Shown here piece after piece: positions 31,218-39,179 of a stretch of 51,435 bases of DNA; the stretch's first letter is position 1; every line of letters starts with the position of its first letter. The stretch is taken from NCBI GenBank assembly GCA_040882645.1, contig JBBEAX010000103.1:1-51435 (forward strand), written 5' to 3'. Source of the stretch: JAUYIV01 sp040882645 (GTDB lineage: Bacteria > Actinomycetota > Acidimicrobiia > Spongiisociales > UBA11373). The notes under the pieces are model-generated. The model saw only the letters and a program-made list of their open reading frames with translations, was not told the DNA's origin and did no database searches. A program made the translations under genes and the position numbers.

Positions 31218-31775
31218 CTAGATCCGGAAGAGCGAGATGACCACCAGGTAGGCGAACCAGCCGCCGACTGCGGCGATCGCGCTGCGGCCGAAATCGAGTT
31301 CGAGAGCAACCCGCGCCGCCACCCAGATCGTCAGCACCAGCCAGATCGACACGACCAGGATCGCCTGGAAGGGGTCGATGAGCCGAGAAAGCGGCAGCGC
31401 GGCGAGGAGGACCGGCTGGCCGATGCTGGTGGCCGCCATCGTGCTGGGGAACGACCCGTAGCCGTCGAGGGCATGCTTCCCGATCAGGTACACCAGGCCA
31501 CTGAGAAGGATCCAACCAACGAGGCCAGACAGGATCAGGCTTGCGGCGGCGAGCACGCCCGCCCCCTCGATGACAAAGGGGATCGCAAGGATGGCATGCA
31601 CCGCGGCGACGACGATCGCCCCGTCGGCGACCCCGTCGGGGGCAAGCACCATGCGCAAGTAGGGGTTGCGTCGCAAGAGGGCGGCGTCGATGGCGTGCCG
31701 GATCACGTCGGGCAGCCTAGGTGCCTCGACGGCGGGCAGATCGCGATCTGTTTCGCATCGACCCGGATGGGACAT
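31218..31775 (-). CDS. Yip1-domain-like polytopic membrane protein
   Basis: A ~185-residue protein with five hydrophobic segments (IVVAAVHAILAIPFVIEGA; LILSGLVGWILLSGLVYLIG; PVLLAALPLSRLIDPFQAILVVSIWLVLTIWVAARVA; IAAVGGWFAYLVVISLF). The layout and the LIGKHALDGYGSFPST segment fit the Yip1 family of small membrane proteins, function unknown. ATG 31775 would leave only 11 bases to the divergent truA start. A GTG at 31706 (MIRHAIDAALLRRNPYLR) is an equally good and perhaps better start. Confidence 0.72.
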   Translation of the reverse strand: MSHPGRCETDRDLPAVEAPRLPDVIRHAIDAALLRRNPYLRMVLAPDGVADGAIVVAAVHAILAIPFVIEGAGVLAAASLILSGLVGWILLSGLVYLIGKHALDGYGSFPSTMAATSIGQPVLLAALPLSRLIDPFQAILVVSIWLVLTIWVAARVALELDFGRSAIAAVGGWFAYLVVISLFRI

Positions 31776-31786
31776 AGTCTTCCTGC

Positions 31787-32533
31787 ATGGCGGCATATCG
31801 CATCGACCTCGCTTACGACGGCTCCGGATTCCACGGTTACGCCACCAATCCGGGGGTGCGCACCGTCCAGGAGGAACTCGACCGGGCGCTCGCCACCGTG
31901 TTGGGATCGAAGGTGTCCACCACCGTTGCCGGGCGCACCGATGCCGGGGTACATGCCTCGAGCCAGGTCGTTTCATTTGAGGCCGGCGAAGGGCTCGATA
32001 CCGATCGCATCGGCCGATCGTTGAATGCCATGCTCGGACCCGAGGTGGTTTTGCGGTCGGTGTCGGTTGCCCCCGACGGGTTCGATGCGCGTTTCAGCGC
32101 GGTCTCGCGGACCTATCGATACTTCGTCGACGACCGTCCCGCGGCGGATCCGCTCAGACGCCACACGGTGTGGCACATCGAGGCACCACTCGATACGGAG
32201 GCAATGATTGCGGCCGCAGCCACATTCATCGGCGAGCACGATTTCGCCTCGTTTTGCCGTTCAGACGACGGCAAGACGGCAGTGCGGCGGGTCACCTCGG
32301 CGGCGTGGTGGCGTGAGGAGGACCCCGGCACGCGGGGCCTGCTCGTCTTCGAGATCTCCGCCAACGCCTTCTGCCACCAAATGGTCAGGTCGCTGGTGGC
32401 GCTGTCCGTGGAGATCGGCCGGGGCAAGGTGCCGGTGAGCGCGATACCCCAGATCTTCGAAGCCCGAGACCGCAACGCCGCCCGCGGCGCCGCCCCCCCA
32501 CACGGCCTGGTGCTCTGGGGGGTCGGGTACTAG
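31787..32533 (+). CDS. truA: tRNA pseudouridine synthase A
   Basis: Forms pseudouridine at tRNA positions 38-40. The 248-residue product has the catalytic Asp52 in VAGRTDAGVHA, the N-terminal YDGSGFHGYATNP and the C-terminal NAFCHQMVRSLV motif. In actinobacteria truA follows rplQ; here 6.9 kb of other genes lie between. The 5' gap to the divergent membrane-protein gene is as short as 11 bases, so promoters must overlap coding sequence or the neighbour starts later. Confidence 0.95.
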   Translation: MAAYRIDLAYDGSGFHGYATNPGVRTVQEELDRALATVLGSKVSTTVAGRTDAGVHASSQVVSFEAGEGLDTDRIGRSLNAMLGPEVVLRSVSVAPDGFDARFSAVSRTYRYFVDDRPAADPLRRHTVWHIEAPLDTEAMIAAAATFIGEHDFASFCRSDDGKTAVRRVTSAAWWREEDPGTRGLLVFEISANAFCHQMVRSLVALSVEIGRGKVPVSAIPQIFEARDRNAARGAAPPHGLVLWGVGY

Positions 32534-32543
32534 GCGGCCCGCT

Positions 32544-32651
32544 CCCCCCCCCCCCTCGCGATACGCAATTCGCTATACGCGATACGACCGAGCGCGCATG
32601 AGCTGCCAGACGCGGTTCTGTCGAATTGCGAATTGCGTATTGCGAATCGCG
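32544..32651. repeat. Poly-C tract and inverted heptamer arrays between truA and ilvA
   Basis: Twelve C residues (32544-32555) are followed by GCGATAC, GCAATTC, GCTATAC, GCGATAC (32558-32585). GTTCTGTCG (32615-32623) then leads into AATTGCG, AATTGCG, TATTGCG, AATCGCG (32624-32651). Bases 32556-32573 pair with 32628-32645 at 17 of 18 positions. The gap is between convergent genes. Confidence 0.88.
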
Positions 32652-32654
32652 GGA

Positions 32655-32673
32655 GGCCGCCCGGAGGGCGGCC
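32655..32673. terminator. Hairpin terminating ilvA (and possibly truA)
   Basis: GGCCGCCC, loop GGA, GGGCGGCC: a perfect 8-bp GC stem 3 bases past the ilvA stop on the minus strand. It works as a symmetric structure between two convergent genes. There is no T-run, so efficiency is uncertain. Confidence 0.55.
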
Positions 32674-32676
32674 GAC

Positions 32677-33897
32677 CTACATATCGAAACTTCTCAGGAC
32701 TTCGATGCCCATGTCGCGGAGGGTGTCGCAGATCTGGTCGAACTGGGCCGCCGACCGGGTCTCAACCGAGAACCGGATCGCGGTGTAGCCGAACGGCAGG
32801 CCGATGCCCTGGCGTTGATGGTCGACCGAGACCACGTTGGCGCCGCCCTCGGCGATGGTTCGGGTGACCAGGGCGAGCTGGCCGGGGACATCGGGGACGC
32901 GGACCTCGAACGAGCCGTAGCGCCCTCCGGCCTCGAGGCCGTGGCGGATGACCTGGTCCACGACCAGCAGGTCGACGTTCCCCCCGGAGAGAACGAGCAC
33001 CGTGGGCCCTTTGGTTTCGGGAACGAGGCCGTTCATGAGGGCGGCGAGGGGGGCGGCCCCGGCTGCTTCGACCATGAGCTTCGCTCGTTCGAGGAGCAGG
33101 GTCACGGCGAGCATCATTTGGCCATCGGTGACTGCAACCAGGTCGTCTACGAACTCCTCGATGTGCTCGAAGCAGAGTGCAGAGGGCCGGGCGACCGCGA
33201 TACCGTCGGCCACGGTGTACTGCGGGGGAACCGGAGTCGGCGTCCCGGCAGCCCGGCTGACGATGTAGGGCTGGGCGGTCTCGGCTTCTACGCCGACGAT
33301 CCGCGTCTCGGGGCTGAGGGACTTGATCGCGGCGGCGACACCCGAGATGAGCCCCCCGCCGCCGACGGGCACCACCACGGTGCCCGGGGCGGGCATCTGT
33401 TCGATCAACTCGAGTCCGAGCGTGCCTTGCCCCGCGACGATCGTGGCGTCGTCGAATGGGTGGATGAGCCGGGCCCCGGTTTCCCCAGCGAACACGAGAG
33501 CCTCGTCGAGTGCGTCGCCGATGTTGTCACCGTGAAGGCGGACATCGGCCCCGTACTGGCGGGTGGCGTCGATCTTGGGCAGGGCGGCGTTCAGCGGCAT
33601 GTAGACGGTCGACGCGATCCCCAGCGTGGTGGCCGCCAGGGCGACGCCCTGGGCGTGGTTGCCTGCCGACGCCGCCACCACCCCCGCCGCCCGGTGCTCG
33701 TCGTCGAGGAGCGAGAGCGCATTCATCGCCCCCCGGATCTTGAAGGAGCCCGCCCGCTGAAGGTTTTCGGCCTTCAGCCAGACCTCGCGCCCCGCCATTA
33801 CCGAGAAAGTGTGGGTGGCGATCAGCGGCGTCTTCATCACCACGTCTTTGCCGCGGGCGGCGGCCTCGTGGATCTCAGGCAGGGAGACGAGCGACAT
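32677..33897 (-). CDS. ilvA: Threonine ammonia-lyase (threonine dehydratase) with ACT domain
   Basis: PLP enzyme converting threonine to 2-oxobutyrate and ammonia. The 406-residue product starts MSLVSLPEIHEAA. It has the PLP lysine K53 in RAGSFKIRGAMNAL, the AASAGNHAQGVALAA loop, the glycine-rich VPVGGGGLISG phosphate site and a C-terminal ACT domain (GRYGSFEVRVPDVPGQLALVTRTI). This one-ACT, ~400-residue layout fits the short form found in actinobacteria; biosynthetic and catabolic roles cannot be separated by sequence. An apparent upstream extension to 34470 is only the antisense of rplM. Confidence 0.92.
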   Translation of the reverse strand: MSLVSLPEIHEAAARGKDVVMKTPLIATHTFSVMAGREVWLKAENLQRAGSFKIRGAMNALSLLDDEHRAAGVVAASAGNHAQGVALAATTLGIASTVYMPLNAALPKIDATRQYGADVRLHGDNIGDALDEALVFAGETGARLIHPFDDATIVAGQGTLGLELIEQMPAPGTVVVPVGGGGLISGVAAAIKSLSPETRIVGVEAETAQPYIVSRAAGTPTPVPPQYTVADGIAVARPSALCFEHIEEFVDDLVAVTDGQMMLAVTLLLERAKLMVEAAGAAPLAALMNGLVPETKGPTVLVLSGGNVDLLVVDQVIRHGLEAGGRYGSFEVRVPDVPGQLALVTRTIAEGGANVVSVDHQRQGIGLPFGYTAIRFSVETRSAAQFDQICDTLRDMGIEVLRSFDM

Positions 33898-34059
33898 AGG
33901 CGTCAAACTACCTCGGCCGCAGGCGACAGGCGGTACCGCCCCGTGTCGCCGAATGCCGCCCGGATTGGCCCAAACCCCTGCGGGGGCGTTACCATGCGCC
34001 GCCGCTCCGCCATCGCGGGGCTTCCCGTGCGCGCTGCGCACCATTTGGGAGTGTTTCCG

Positions 34060-34524
34060 ATGAAGATGAAGCTGCAAAAGACGTTCACGCCGCGGCCCTC
34101 CGACATCGATCGGTCGTGGTGGCTCGTCGATGCCGAGAATCTGCCCCTCGGCAGGCTTGCCAGTGAGGTCGCCACGCTCCTCAGGGGCAAGCACAAGCCG
34201 ACCTTCGCCCCGCACATGGACATGGGCGACTTCGTCGTCGTCGTCAACGCCAAGAAGATCGCCGTCACCGGCGCCAAGGAAGACGACAAGACCTATTACC
34301 GGCACAGCGGTTACCCCGGCGGGCTCAGTCAGCGATCGTTTCGGGAGTTGCTCGACATCCATCCGGAAAGGGTGATCGAGAAGGCAGTCAAGGGAATGCT
34401 TCCCCGTAACCGGCTGGGCCGCGCCATGGGCCGCAAGCTGAGGGTCTACGCCGGTTCTGATCATCCGCATGAGGGCCAGGCTCCGCAGCCGCTCACCCTC
34501 GACGTTCGAAAGGTCGAATCCTGA
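34060..34524 (+). CDS. rplM: 50S ribosomal protein L13
   Basis: L13 (uL13), an early 50S assembly protein. The 154-residue product has RSWWLVDAENLPLGRLASEVATLLRGKHKPTFAPHMDMGDFVVV and KAVKGMLPRNRLGRAMGRKLRVY, the full family pattern. ATG 34060 has GGGAG 8 bases upstream; ATG 34066 is a lesser alternative. A TTGGCC/TACCAT pair with a 19-base spacer at 33965-33995 may be the promoter, but the spacing is poor. One-base overlap with rpsI. Confidence 0.96.
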   Translation: MKMKLQKTFTPRPSDIDRSWWLVDAENLPLGRLASEVATLLRGKHKPTFAPHMDMGDFVVVVNAKKIAVTGAKEDDKTYYRHSGYPGGLSQRSFRELLDIHPERVIEKAVKGMLPRNRLGRAMGRKLRVYAGSDHPHEGQAPQPLTLDVRKVES

Positions 34525-34922
34525 TGCCGAATCCCAAGCCCCTCTCCCAGACCGTCGGACGCCGTAAGACCTCAGTGGTCCGGGTTCGCCTCCTCGACGG
34601 CGAGGGCAAGGTGTTCGTGAATGGCAAGAAGCTCGAGGAGTACTTTCCGACCATGGCCACCCGCCTGCGGGTGCTCGAGCCGCTTCGCATCGTCGGTGCC
34701 GAAACCCGGTACGACGTGCACGCCATCGCCGAAGGTGGAGGCACCACCGGCCAGACCGACGCCCTTCGTCTCGGCATCGCCCGCGCGTTGATCGAAATCG
34801 ATCCTGAGTTGCGGCCCCAGCTGAAGCGGGCCGGGTTCCTCACCAGGGATCCGCGAGCCGTCGAACGCAAGAAGTACGGCCTGCGTAAGGCGCGCAAGGC
34901 GCCGCAGTACACGAAGCGCTAA
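34524..34922 (+). CDS. rpsI: 30S ribosomal protein S9
   Basis: S9 (uS9) reaches the P-site tRNA with its C-terminal tail. The 132-residue product includes QTVGRRKTSVVRVRLLDGEGKVFVNGKKLEEYFP and the terminal RAVERKKYGLRKARKAPQYTKR, ending in the conserved Lys-Arg. One-base overlap with rplM, as in almost all bacteria. glmM follows after 33 bases. Confidence 0.97.
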   Translation: MPNPKPLSQTVGRRKTSVVRVRLLDGEGKVFVNGKKLEEYFPTMATRLRVLEPLRIVGAETRYDVHAIAEGGGTTGQTDALRLGIARALIEIDPELRPQLKRAGFLTRDPRAVERKKYGLRKARKAPQYTKR

Positions 34923-34955
34923 CGCCTCCGGCGCCACGCGCCGAAAGAAACCGCG

Positions 34956-36293
34956 ATGGCCCACAAGTCCCTATTCGGCACGGACGGCGTCCGGGGCGTT
35001 GCCAATGTCGACCTCACCACCGATCTCGCGATGGGGCTGGCCCGCGCCGCCGGTGACGGTCGCGCCGGTTTGGCCGTGGTGGGCCGGGACACCCGCCGGT
35101 CGGGTCAGATGCTCGCTTCGGCCGTTCACGCCGGTTTCAACGCCGCCGGGTTCGACACCGTCGATCTCGGGATCGTGCCGGTCGGCGCGGTGTCCTTTCA
35201 CACCCGGGAGATGAATGCCGCCTTCGGGGTGATGGTCAGCGCCAGCCACAATCCCGCCGCCGACAACGGCATCAAGTTCTTCGGGTCTGACGGTGGCAAG
35301 CTCGACGACGATCACGAGGCAGCAATCGAGGGTCGCCTGCGACATGGGCCTCCGTGGCACGAGGTGAGCGGCGGCGATGTGGGAATCCAGGTCCCCAGTC
35401 GGGACGGGATGACGGCCTACCTCAAGGCGATTTCCGCCAAGTCTTCGTACCGACTCCAGGGGCTGGAGGTCGTGCTCGACTGTGCCCACGGCGCGGCATT
35501 TCTTGCAGGCCCGAGGCTGTTCGCCGATCTGGGGGCGGATGTCGAGGCGATCAACATCGAGCCCACCGGGATGAACATCAACGACGGCTGCGGCGCGGTG
35601 AGCACGGGCATGCTCGCCGAGCACGCGGCCGGCCGAATTGGCCTCGCCTTCGACGGTGATGCCGATCGCTGCATCGCCGTGGACGAGGACGGCATCGTGT
35701 GCAACGGCGACGTGATCCTGGCGATTCTCGTCCGACACCTCCGCGGCCGCGGTGAGCTTCCCGGCGACCGGGTGGTAACCACCGTGATGTCGAATCTGGG
35801 GTTCCGGCTGGCAATGCGGAAGATGGGCGTCGAACTGCTGGAGACCCCTGTGGGTGATCGTTACGTGCGTGAAGAGATGCAGCGGGTCGATGCCGGTCTC
35901 GGCGGTGAGCAGAGCGGCCATGTGCTGTTCCGGGACCGGAGCACCGGCGACGGGCTTATGACCGGGATGCGCCTTCTCGAAGTCGTCGCCGCCACGGGAG
36001 CCCCCCTCAAGGAACTCCGCCGGGTGATGGTCGAGTACCCCCAGGTGCTGCGCAACGTCCATGTGAGGGTCAAGGAACGTCTCGCCGACGCCGATTCCCT
36101 CTGGGCGACCGTCGCCGCCATGGAGAAGCGGCTGGGAGATCAGGGCCGGGTGCTGATCCGGGCCAGCGGCACCGAGCCGCTGGTGCGGGTGATGGTCGAG
36201 GCAACCGAGAGCCATGAAGCGGCCGCCATAGCCGACGACCTTGTCGTGGTGGTGCGGAGAGAACTCGGGGGCGTATTGGAGGGCGACGGCTAG
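34956..36293 (+). CDS. glmM: Phosphoglucosamine mutase
   Basis: Converts glucosamine-6-phosphate to glucosamine-1-phosphate, the second step toward UDP-GlcNAc and peptidoglycan. The 445-residue product starts MAHKSLFGTDGVRGVANV. It has the phosphorylated Ser97 in VMVSASHNPAADNG, the Mg-binding DGDADRC, the sugar-binding GGEQSGHVLF and the C-terminal RASGTEPLVRVMVEA phosphate site. It is followed by the glmS ribozyme and glmS, so two steps of one pathway are adjacent and their product can feed back on glmS mRNA. Confidence 0.96.
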   Translation: MAHKSLFGTDGVRGVANVDLTTDLAMGLARAAGDGRAGLAVVGRDTRRSGQMLASAVHAGFNAAGFDTVDLGIVPVGAVSFHTREMNAAFGVMVSASHNPAADNGIKFFGSDGGKLDDDHEAAIEGRLRHGPPWHEVSGGDVGIQVPSRDGMTAYLKAISAKSSYRLQGLEVVLDCAHGAAFLAGPRLFADLGADVEAINIEPTGMNINDGCGAVSTGMLAEHAAGRIGLAFDGDADRCIAVDEDGIVCNGDVILAILVRHLRGRGELPGDRVVTTVMSNLGFRLAMRKMGVELLETPVGDRYVREEMQRVDAGLGGEQSGHVLFRDRSTGDGLMTGMRLLEVVAATGAPLKELRRVMVEYPQVLRNVHVRVKERLADADSLWATVAAMEKRLGDQGRVLIRASGTEPLVRVMVEATESHEAAAIADDLVVVVRRELGGVLEGDG

Positions 36294-36363
36294 CCTTCCC
36301 GGCAATGGCCGAATGGCCGCGACAGACAATTGAACAGACCGGTGACCCAGACGAAGTTATTGG

Positions 36364-36510
36364 AGCGCCTGCCCTCTCCTAGACCGCATGGTCTTAGGAG
36401 AGGTGACGAGGAAGAGGGAGCATCGAGCAGTCGGCGGATGCCCTCTCGGCAACTCACGGTCGTGACGATGCGGGTTAGAGCCCGGGAGTGATCCCGGAGG
36501 CAGAGCCCGG
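36364..36510 (+). ncRNA. glmS self-cleaving ribozyme/riboswitch
   Basis: The leader of glmS matches the glmS ribozyme core. The sequence AGCGCC places the cleavage site between A36364 and G36365. P1 is CCTCTCCTAGACC (36373-36385) with GGTCTTAGGAGAGG (36390-36403; one bulged T) around GCAT. It is followed by the invariant TGACGAGG (36404-36411), AGAGGG (36413-36418), ATCGAG, TCGGCGGATG (36431-36440) and CCCTCT (36441-36446). GGGTTAGAGCCCGG with AGGCAGAGCCCGG closes the P3/P4 part. Known glmS ribozymes bind glucosamine-6-phosphate, cleave themselves and lower GlmS synthesis. The element lies directly upstream of glmS, as expected. Confidence 0.93.
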
Positions 36511-36521
36511 ATCGGTGTGAG

Positions 36522-36570
36522 GCGGGACCATGGTCCCGCGGGTCTTCCCGGTCTCCTCGCGAAGGGAGAC
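36522..36570 (+). promoter_or_regulatory. Palindrome and hairpin over the glmS ribosome binding site
   Basis: GCGGGACCATGGTCCCGC (36522-36539) is a perfect 18-base palindrome. GTCTCC at 36551-36556 pairs with GGAGAC at 36565-36570 and covers the likely Shine-Dalgarno sequence GGGAG (36564-36568), 10 bases before the glmS ATG. The pairing could add translational control downstream of the ribozyme; this role is an inference. Confidence 0.55.
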
Positions 36571-36578
36571 GCGCGCGC

Positions 36579-38435
36579 ATGTGCGGAATCATGGGATACG
36601 TGGGCCCGAGAGATGCGGCCCAGATCGTGGTCGAGGGGCTTCGTCGCCTCGAATACCGCGGATACGACTCGGCCGGGATCGCGGTGCATGACGGCACCGT
36701 GCTCACAGTCACCAAGGCCGAGGGCAAGCTCTCGAGGCTGGCCGCGGTGCTCGAAGACAGTCCGGTGGCCGGCCATTTCGGCATCGGGCACACCCGCTGG
36801 GCCACTCACGGTGCCCCGAGCGACCGCAACGCCCATCCTCACACCGACCCCGGCGGCGATTTCGTCGTCGTCCACAACGGGATCATCGAAAACTTCGTGG
36901 TGCTGAAGGAGACGCTTGCGGCCGAGGGCGCAGAGTTCAAGTCCGAAACCGACTCCGAGGTGCTCGCCCACCTCATCGCTCGCGAATACGACGGCGACCT
37001 GCTCGAGGCGGTGCGTCGGGCGGTGGGTAAAGCCGAAGGGGCGTACGCCCTGGTGGCGATGTGCCGGCAGGAACCGGGGCGGATGGTGGCGGTACGGATG
37101 ATCAGCCCACTGGTGGTGGGCATCGGCAAGGGTGAGATGTTCCTCGCCTCGGACGTGCCGGCGATCCTCGAGCACACCCGCGACATCGTCGTGATCGAGA
37201 ACGGCGAGATGGTCGACATCACCCCGGATGGATGGCGGATCGAGAAACTCGACGGCACGCCCGTGGAGCGCGAGAAGCTCGAGATCACCTGGGATGCCGA
37301 GCAGGCCGAGCGGGGCGGATACCCCCACTTCATGCTCAAGGAGATCTTCGAGCAACCTCACGCGGCCACCGAGACCTTGAGCGGACGCCTGCTCGAAGAC
37401 GGCAGGGTGGTGCTTGAGGACGTCCACTTCCCCGACGGGTTCATCGAGGGACTCGACAAGATCTGGATCACGGCCTGTGGCACCGCGTATCACGCCGGGC
37501 TCGTCGGCAAGGAGCTGTTCGAGCGACTGCTGCGGATACCGACCGAGGTCGGTTACGCCCACGAATTGAGGTACTCGGACCCGATCATCCAGGGGACGAC
37601 GCTCGCGGTGGCGATCAGTCAGTCCGGCGAGACCGCCGACACCCTGGCGGCAGCCGGGCTGGTGAAGGAGAGAGGATCGCGCCTCCTGGCCCTCACCAAC
37701 GTGGTGGGCTCCACCCTGAGTCGCGAATCGACCGACATCCTCTACACCCGGGCGGGTCCCGAGATCGCGGTCGCGTCCACCAAGGCGTACCTGACGATGC
37801 TCGTGGGTGAGTATCTGCTCGCGCTCGCCATCGGGCGGGAACGGGGGTCCCTCGATCCAGCCATCGACGAGACGCTGGTGGCCGGGCTCCGGGGGATCCC
37901 GGCGAAGATCGGTGAGGCACTCAAGTCCGAGGACGAGGTGGTGCGGATCGCCGAACGCCTCGCCCGCCCGGCGGCACCGCCGCGCCCCGAAGGCACCTCC
38001 GACGACATCTACTTCATCGGGCGAGGGCTCGATCACGCGGTGTCGATGGAGGGCTCGCTGAAGATGAAGGAGATCTCCTACATCCACTCCGAGGCGATGC
38101 CGGCCGGCGAGCTCAAGCACGGCACGCTGGCGCTGGTCACCGAGGGCACCCCGGTGGTGGTGGTGATCACTCAGGGCGACGTGTACGACAAGACGGTCTC
38201 TGCGATCCAAGAGGTCAAGGCCCGCGGCGCATTCGTAATCGCCGTGGCCTACGAGGACGACGACCAGATCGCCAAGCACGCCGACGAGGTGCTGCGCATT
38301 CCCCGGGTGCCCGACGTCCTGTCGCCACTGGTGTCGATCATCCCGCTGCAACTGCTCGCCTATCACGTGGCCGCAGCCCGCGGCCACGACATCGACCAGC
38401 CGAGGAACCTCGCCAAATCGGTGACGGTGGAGTGA
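36579..38435 (+). CDS. glmS: Glutamine-fructose-6-phosphate aminotransferase (isomerising)
   Basis: Makes glucosamine-6-phosphate from fructose-6-phosphate and glutamine. The 618-residue product begins MCGIMGYVG, with Cys2 the N-terminal nucleophile of the glutaminase domain (also HTRWATHGAPSDRNAHPH). Two SIS domains carry ITACGTAYHAG, AISQSGETADTLAA and the C-terminal DQPRNLAKSVTVE, the sugar-binding end. Length is normal. The mRNA leader holds a glmS ribozyme, so product feedback is predicted. Confidence 0.97.
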   Translation: MCGIMGYVGPRDAAQIVVEGLRRLEYRGYDSAGIAVHDGTVLTVTKAEGKLSRLAAVLEDSPVAGHFGIGHTRWATHGAPSDRNAHPHTDPGGDFVVVHNGIIENFVVLKETLAAEGAEFKSETDSEVLAHLIAREYDGDLLEAVRRAVGKAEGAYALVAMCRQEPGRMVAVRMISPLVVGIGKGEMFLASDVPAILEHTRDIVVIENGEMVDITPDGWRIEKLDGTPVEREKLEITWDAEQAERGGYPHFMLKEIFEQPHAATETLSGRLLEDGRVVLEDVHFPDGFIEGLDKIWITACGTAYHAGLVGKELFERLLRIPTEVGYAHELRYSDPIIQGTTLAVAISQSGETADTLAAAGLVKERGSRLLALTNVVGSTLSRESTDILYTRAGPEIAVASTKAYLTMLVGEYLLALAIGRERGSLDPAIDETLVAGLRGIPAKIGEALKSEDEVVRIAERLARPAAPPRPEGTSDDIYFIGRGLDHAVSMEGSLKMKEISYIHSEAMPAGELKHGTLALVTEGTPVVVVITQGDVYDKTVSAIQEVKARGAFVIAVAYEDDDQIAKHADEVLRIPRVPDVLSPLVSIIPLQLLAYHVAAARGHDIDQPRNLAKSVTVE

Positions 38436-38453
38436 GGGCTCGCTTCGCTCGCC

Positions 38454-38552
38454 GCGATACGCGATACGCGATACGCGATACGCGATACGCAATACGACGG
38501 ACCCGAGGCGGCTGGCCGCTTCCTTCGTATCGCGTATCGCGCATTACGAATT
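38454..38552. repeat. Inverted heptamer array (GCGATAC / GCGTATC) between glmS and acpS
   Basis: Five perfect GCGATAC units and one GCAATAC (38454-38495) are followed after 29 bases by TCGTATC, GCGTATC, GCGCATT, ACGAATT (38525-38552). CGTATCGCGTATCGCG (38526-38541) is perfectly complementary to the left arm, giving a stem of 16 bp or more. It starts right after the glmS stop, behind GGCTCGCTTCGCTCGCC, which recurs at 50848. Confidence 0.9.
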
Positions 38553-38585
38553 GCCGTTGCTGCATCGGGCGGGTGTACTGGTCCG

Positions 38586-38957
38586 ATGCGCATCATCGGC
38601 TTGGGCATCGATCTCGCCGACATCGAGCGGGTTCGCCATGTGCTGGCCAAGTACCCGCGGTTCGCCGAGCGATGCTTCACCGACCATGAGCGGGAATACG
38701 CCTTTCGATTCAGCAAGCCGGAGCGCCGTCTGGCGGCGAGGTTTGCCGGCAAGGAAGCGGTGATGAAGAGCATGGGTACCGGCTGGAGGCGGATCAGATG
38801 GACGGATGTCGAGATCACCGGCGGCGGCAAGCCGACCGTGAGGCTCTACGGCACCGCGCAACAGCGGGCCGAGATGCTGGGCGTCACCGGCTTCGAGGTA
38901 ACGATCACGCACACCGACAAGGACGCGATGGTGTTTGCGATAGCGATTGGCGATTAG
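38586..38957 (+). CDS. acpS: Holo-[acyl-carrier-protein] synthase
   Basis: Transfers 4'-phosphopantetheine from CoA to acyl carrier protein. The 123-residue product has MRIIGLGIDLADIERV with the Mg-binding Asp9, RFAGKEAVMKSMGTG with the Glu ligand, and ITGGGKPTV. The last codons (AIAIGD) and the TAG stop are formed by a GCGATTG/GCGATTA heptamer array, so the original C-terminus appears to have been replaced by repeat sequence. It lies in the usual actinobacterial order glmS-acpS-nnrD. Confidence 0.93.
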   Translation: MRIIGLGIDLADIERVRHVLAKYPRFAERCFTDHEREYAFRFSKPERRLAARFAGKEAVMKSMGTGWRRIRWTDVEITGGGKPTVRLYGTAQQRAEMLGVTGFEVTITHTDKDAMVFAIAIGD

Positions 38958-39057
38958 CGATTGGCGATTAGCCAGACGCGTTCGAGGGGCCTGACGCGTC
39001 TGGCTTGGTCTTGCGGAAGGCGGAAGGCGGGCCCGGCCCATGGGCGATTGGCGAAGC
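38937..39057. repeat. Heptamer arrays overlapping the acpS 3' end and beyond
   Basis: GCGATTG, GCGATTA, GCGATTG, GCGATTA occupy 38943-38970, preceded by GCGATA; the acpS stop is at 38955-38957 inside the array. GCGGAAG occurs twice at 39013-39026, and GCGATTG, GCGAAGC at 39044-39057. Three related unit types thus lie within 120 bases. Confidence 0.87.
38971..39004 (+). terminator. Hairpin after acpS
   Basis: GCCAGACGCGT (38971-38981) and ACGCGTCTGGC (38994-39004) form a perfect 11-bp stem with a 12-base loop. It starts 14 bases after the acpS stop, directly after the heptamer array. It is followed by TTGGTCTT rather than a clean T-run. A likely terminator of the glmS-acpS transcript. Confidence 0.6.
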
Positions 39058-39179
39058 CCGGTGGAGGTTCCAGAACGCCAGGTGTGAGCCTGTCGTTGGA
39101 GGAGCGTGTCGAGGTTCAGCCCCAGCAACCAGAGACTGGATTGTGTAGGATTTTCCTGCCCCGTGAGAAAGGAGATGCT

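Noticed and set aside
32626..34059. Plus-strand open frame over ilvA running into rplM
   Set aside because: It is the antisense of a well-supported ilvA; the L13 fold begins only at 34060.
38454..38552. Repeat array as a possible CRISPR
   Set aside because: Units are 7 bp and directly adjacent, with no unique spacers of 25-40 bp and no cas genes nearby.
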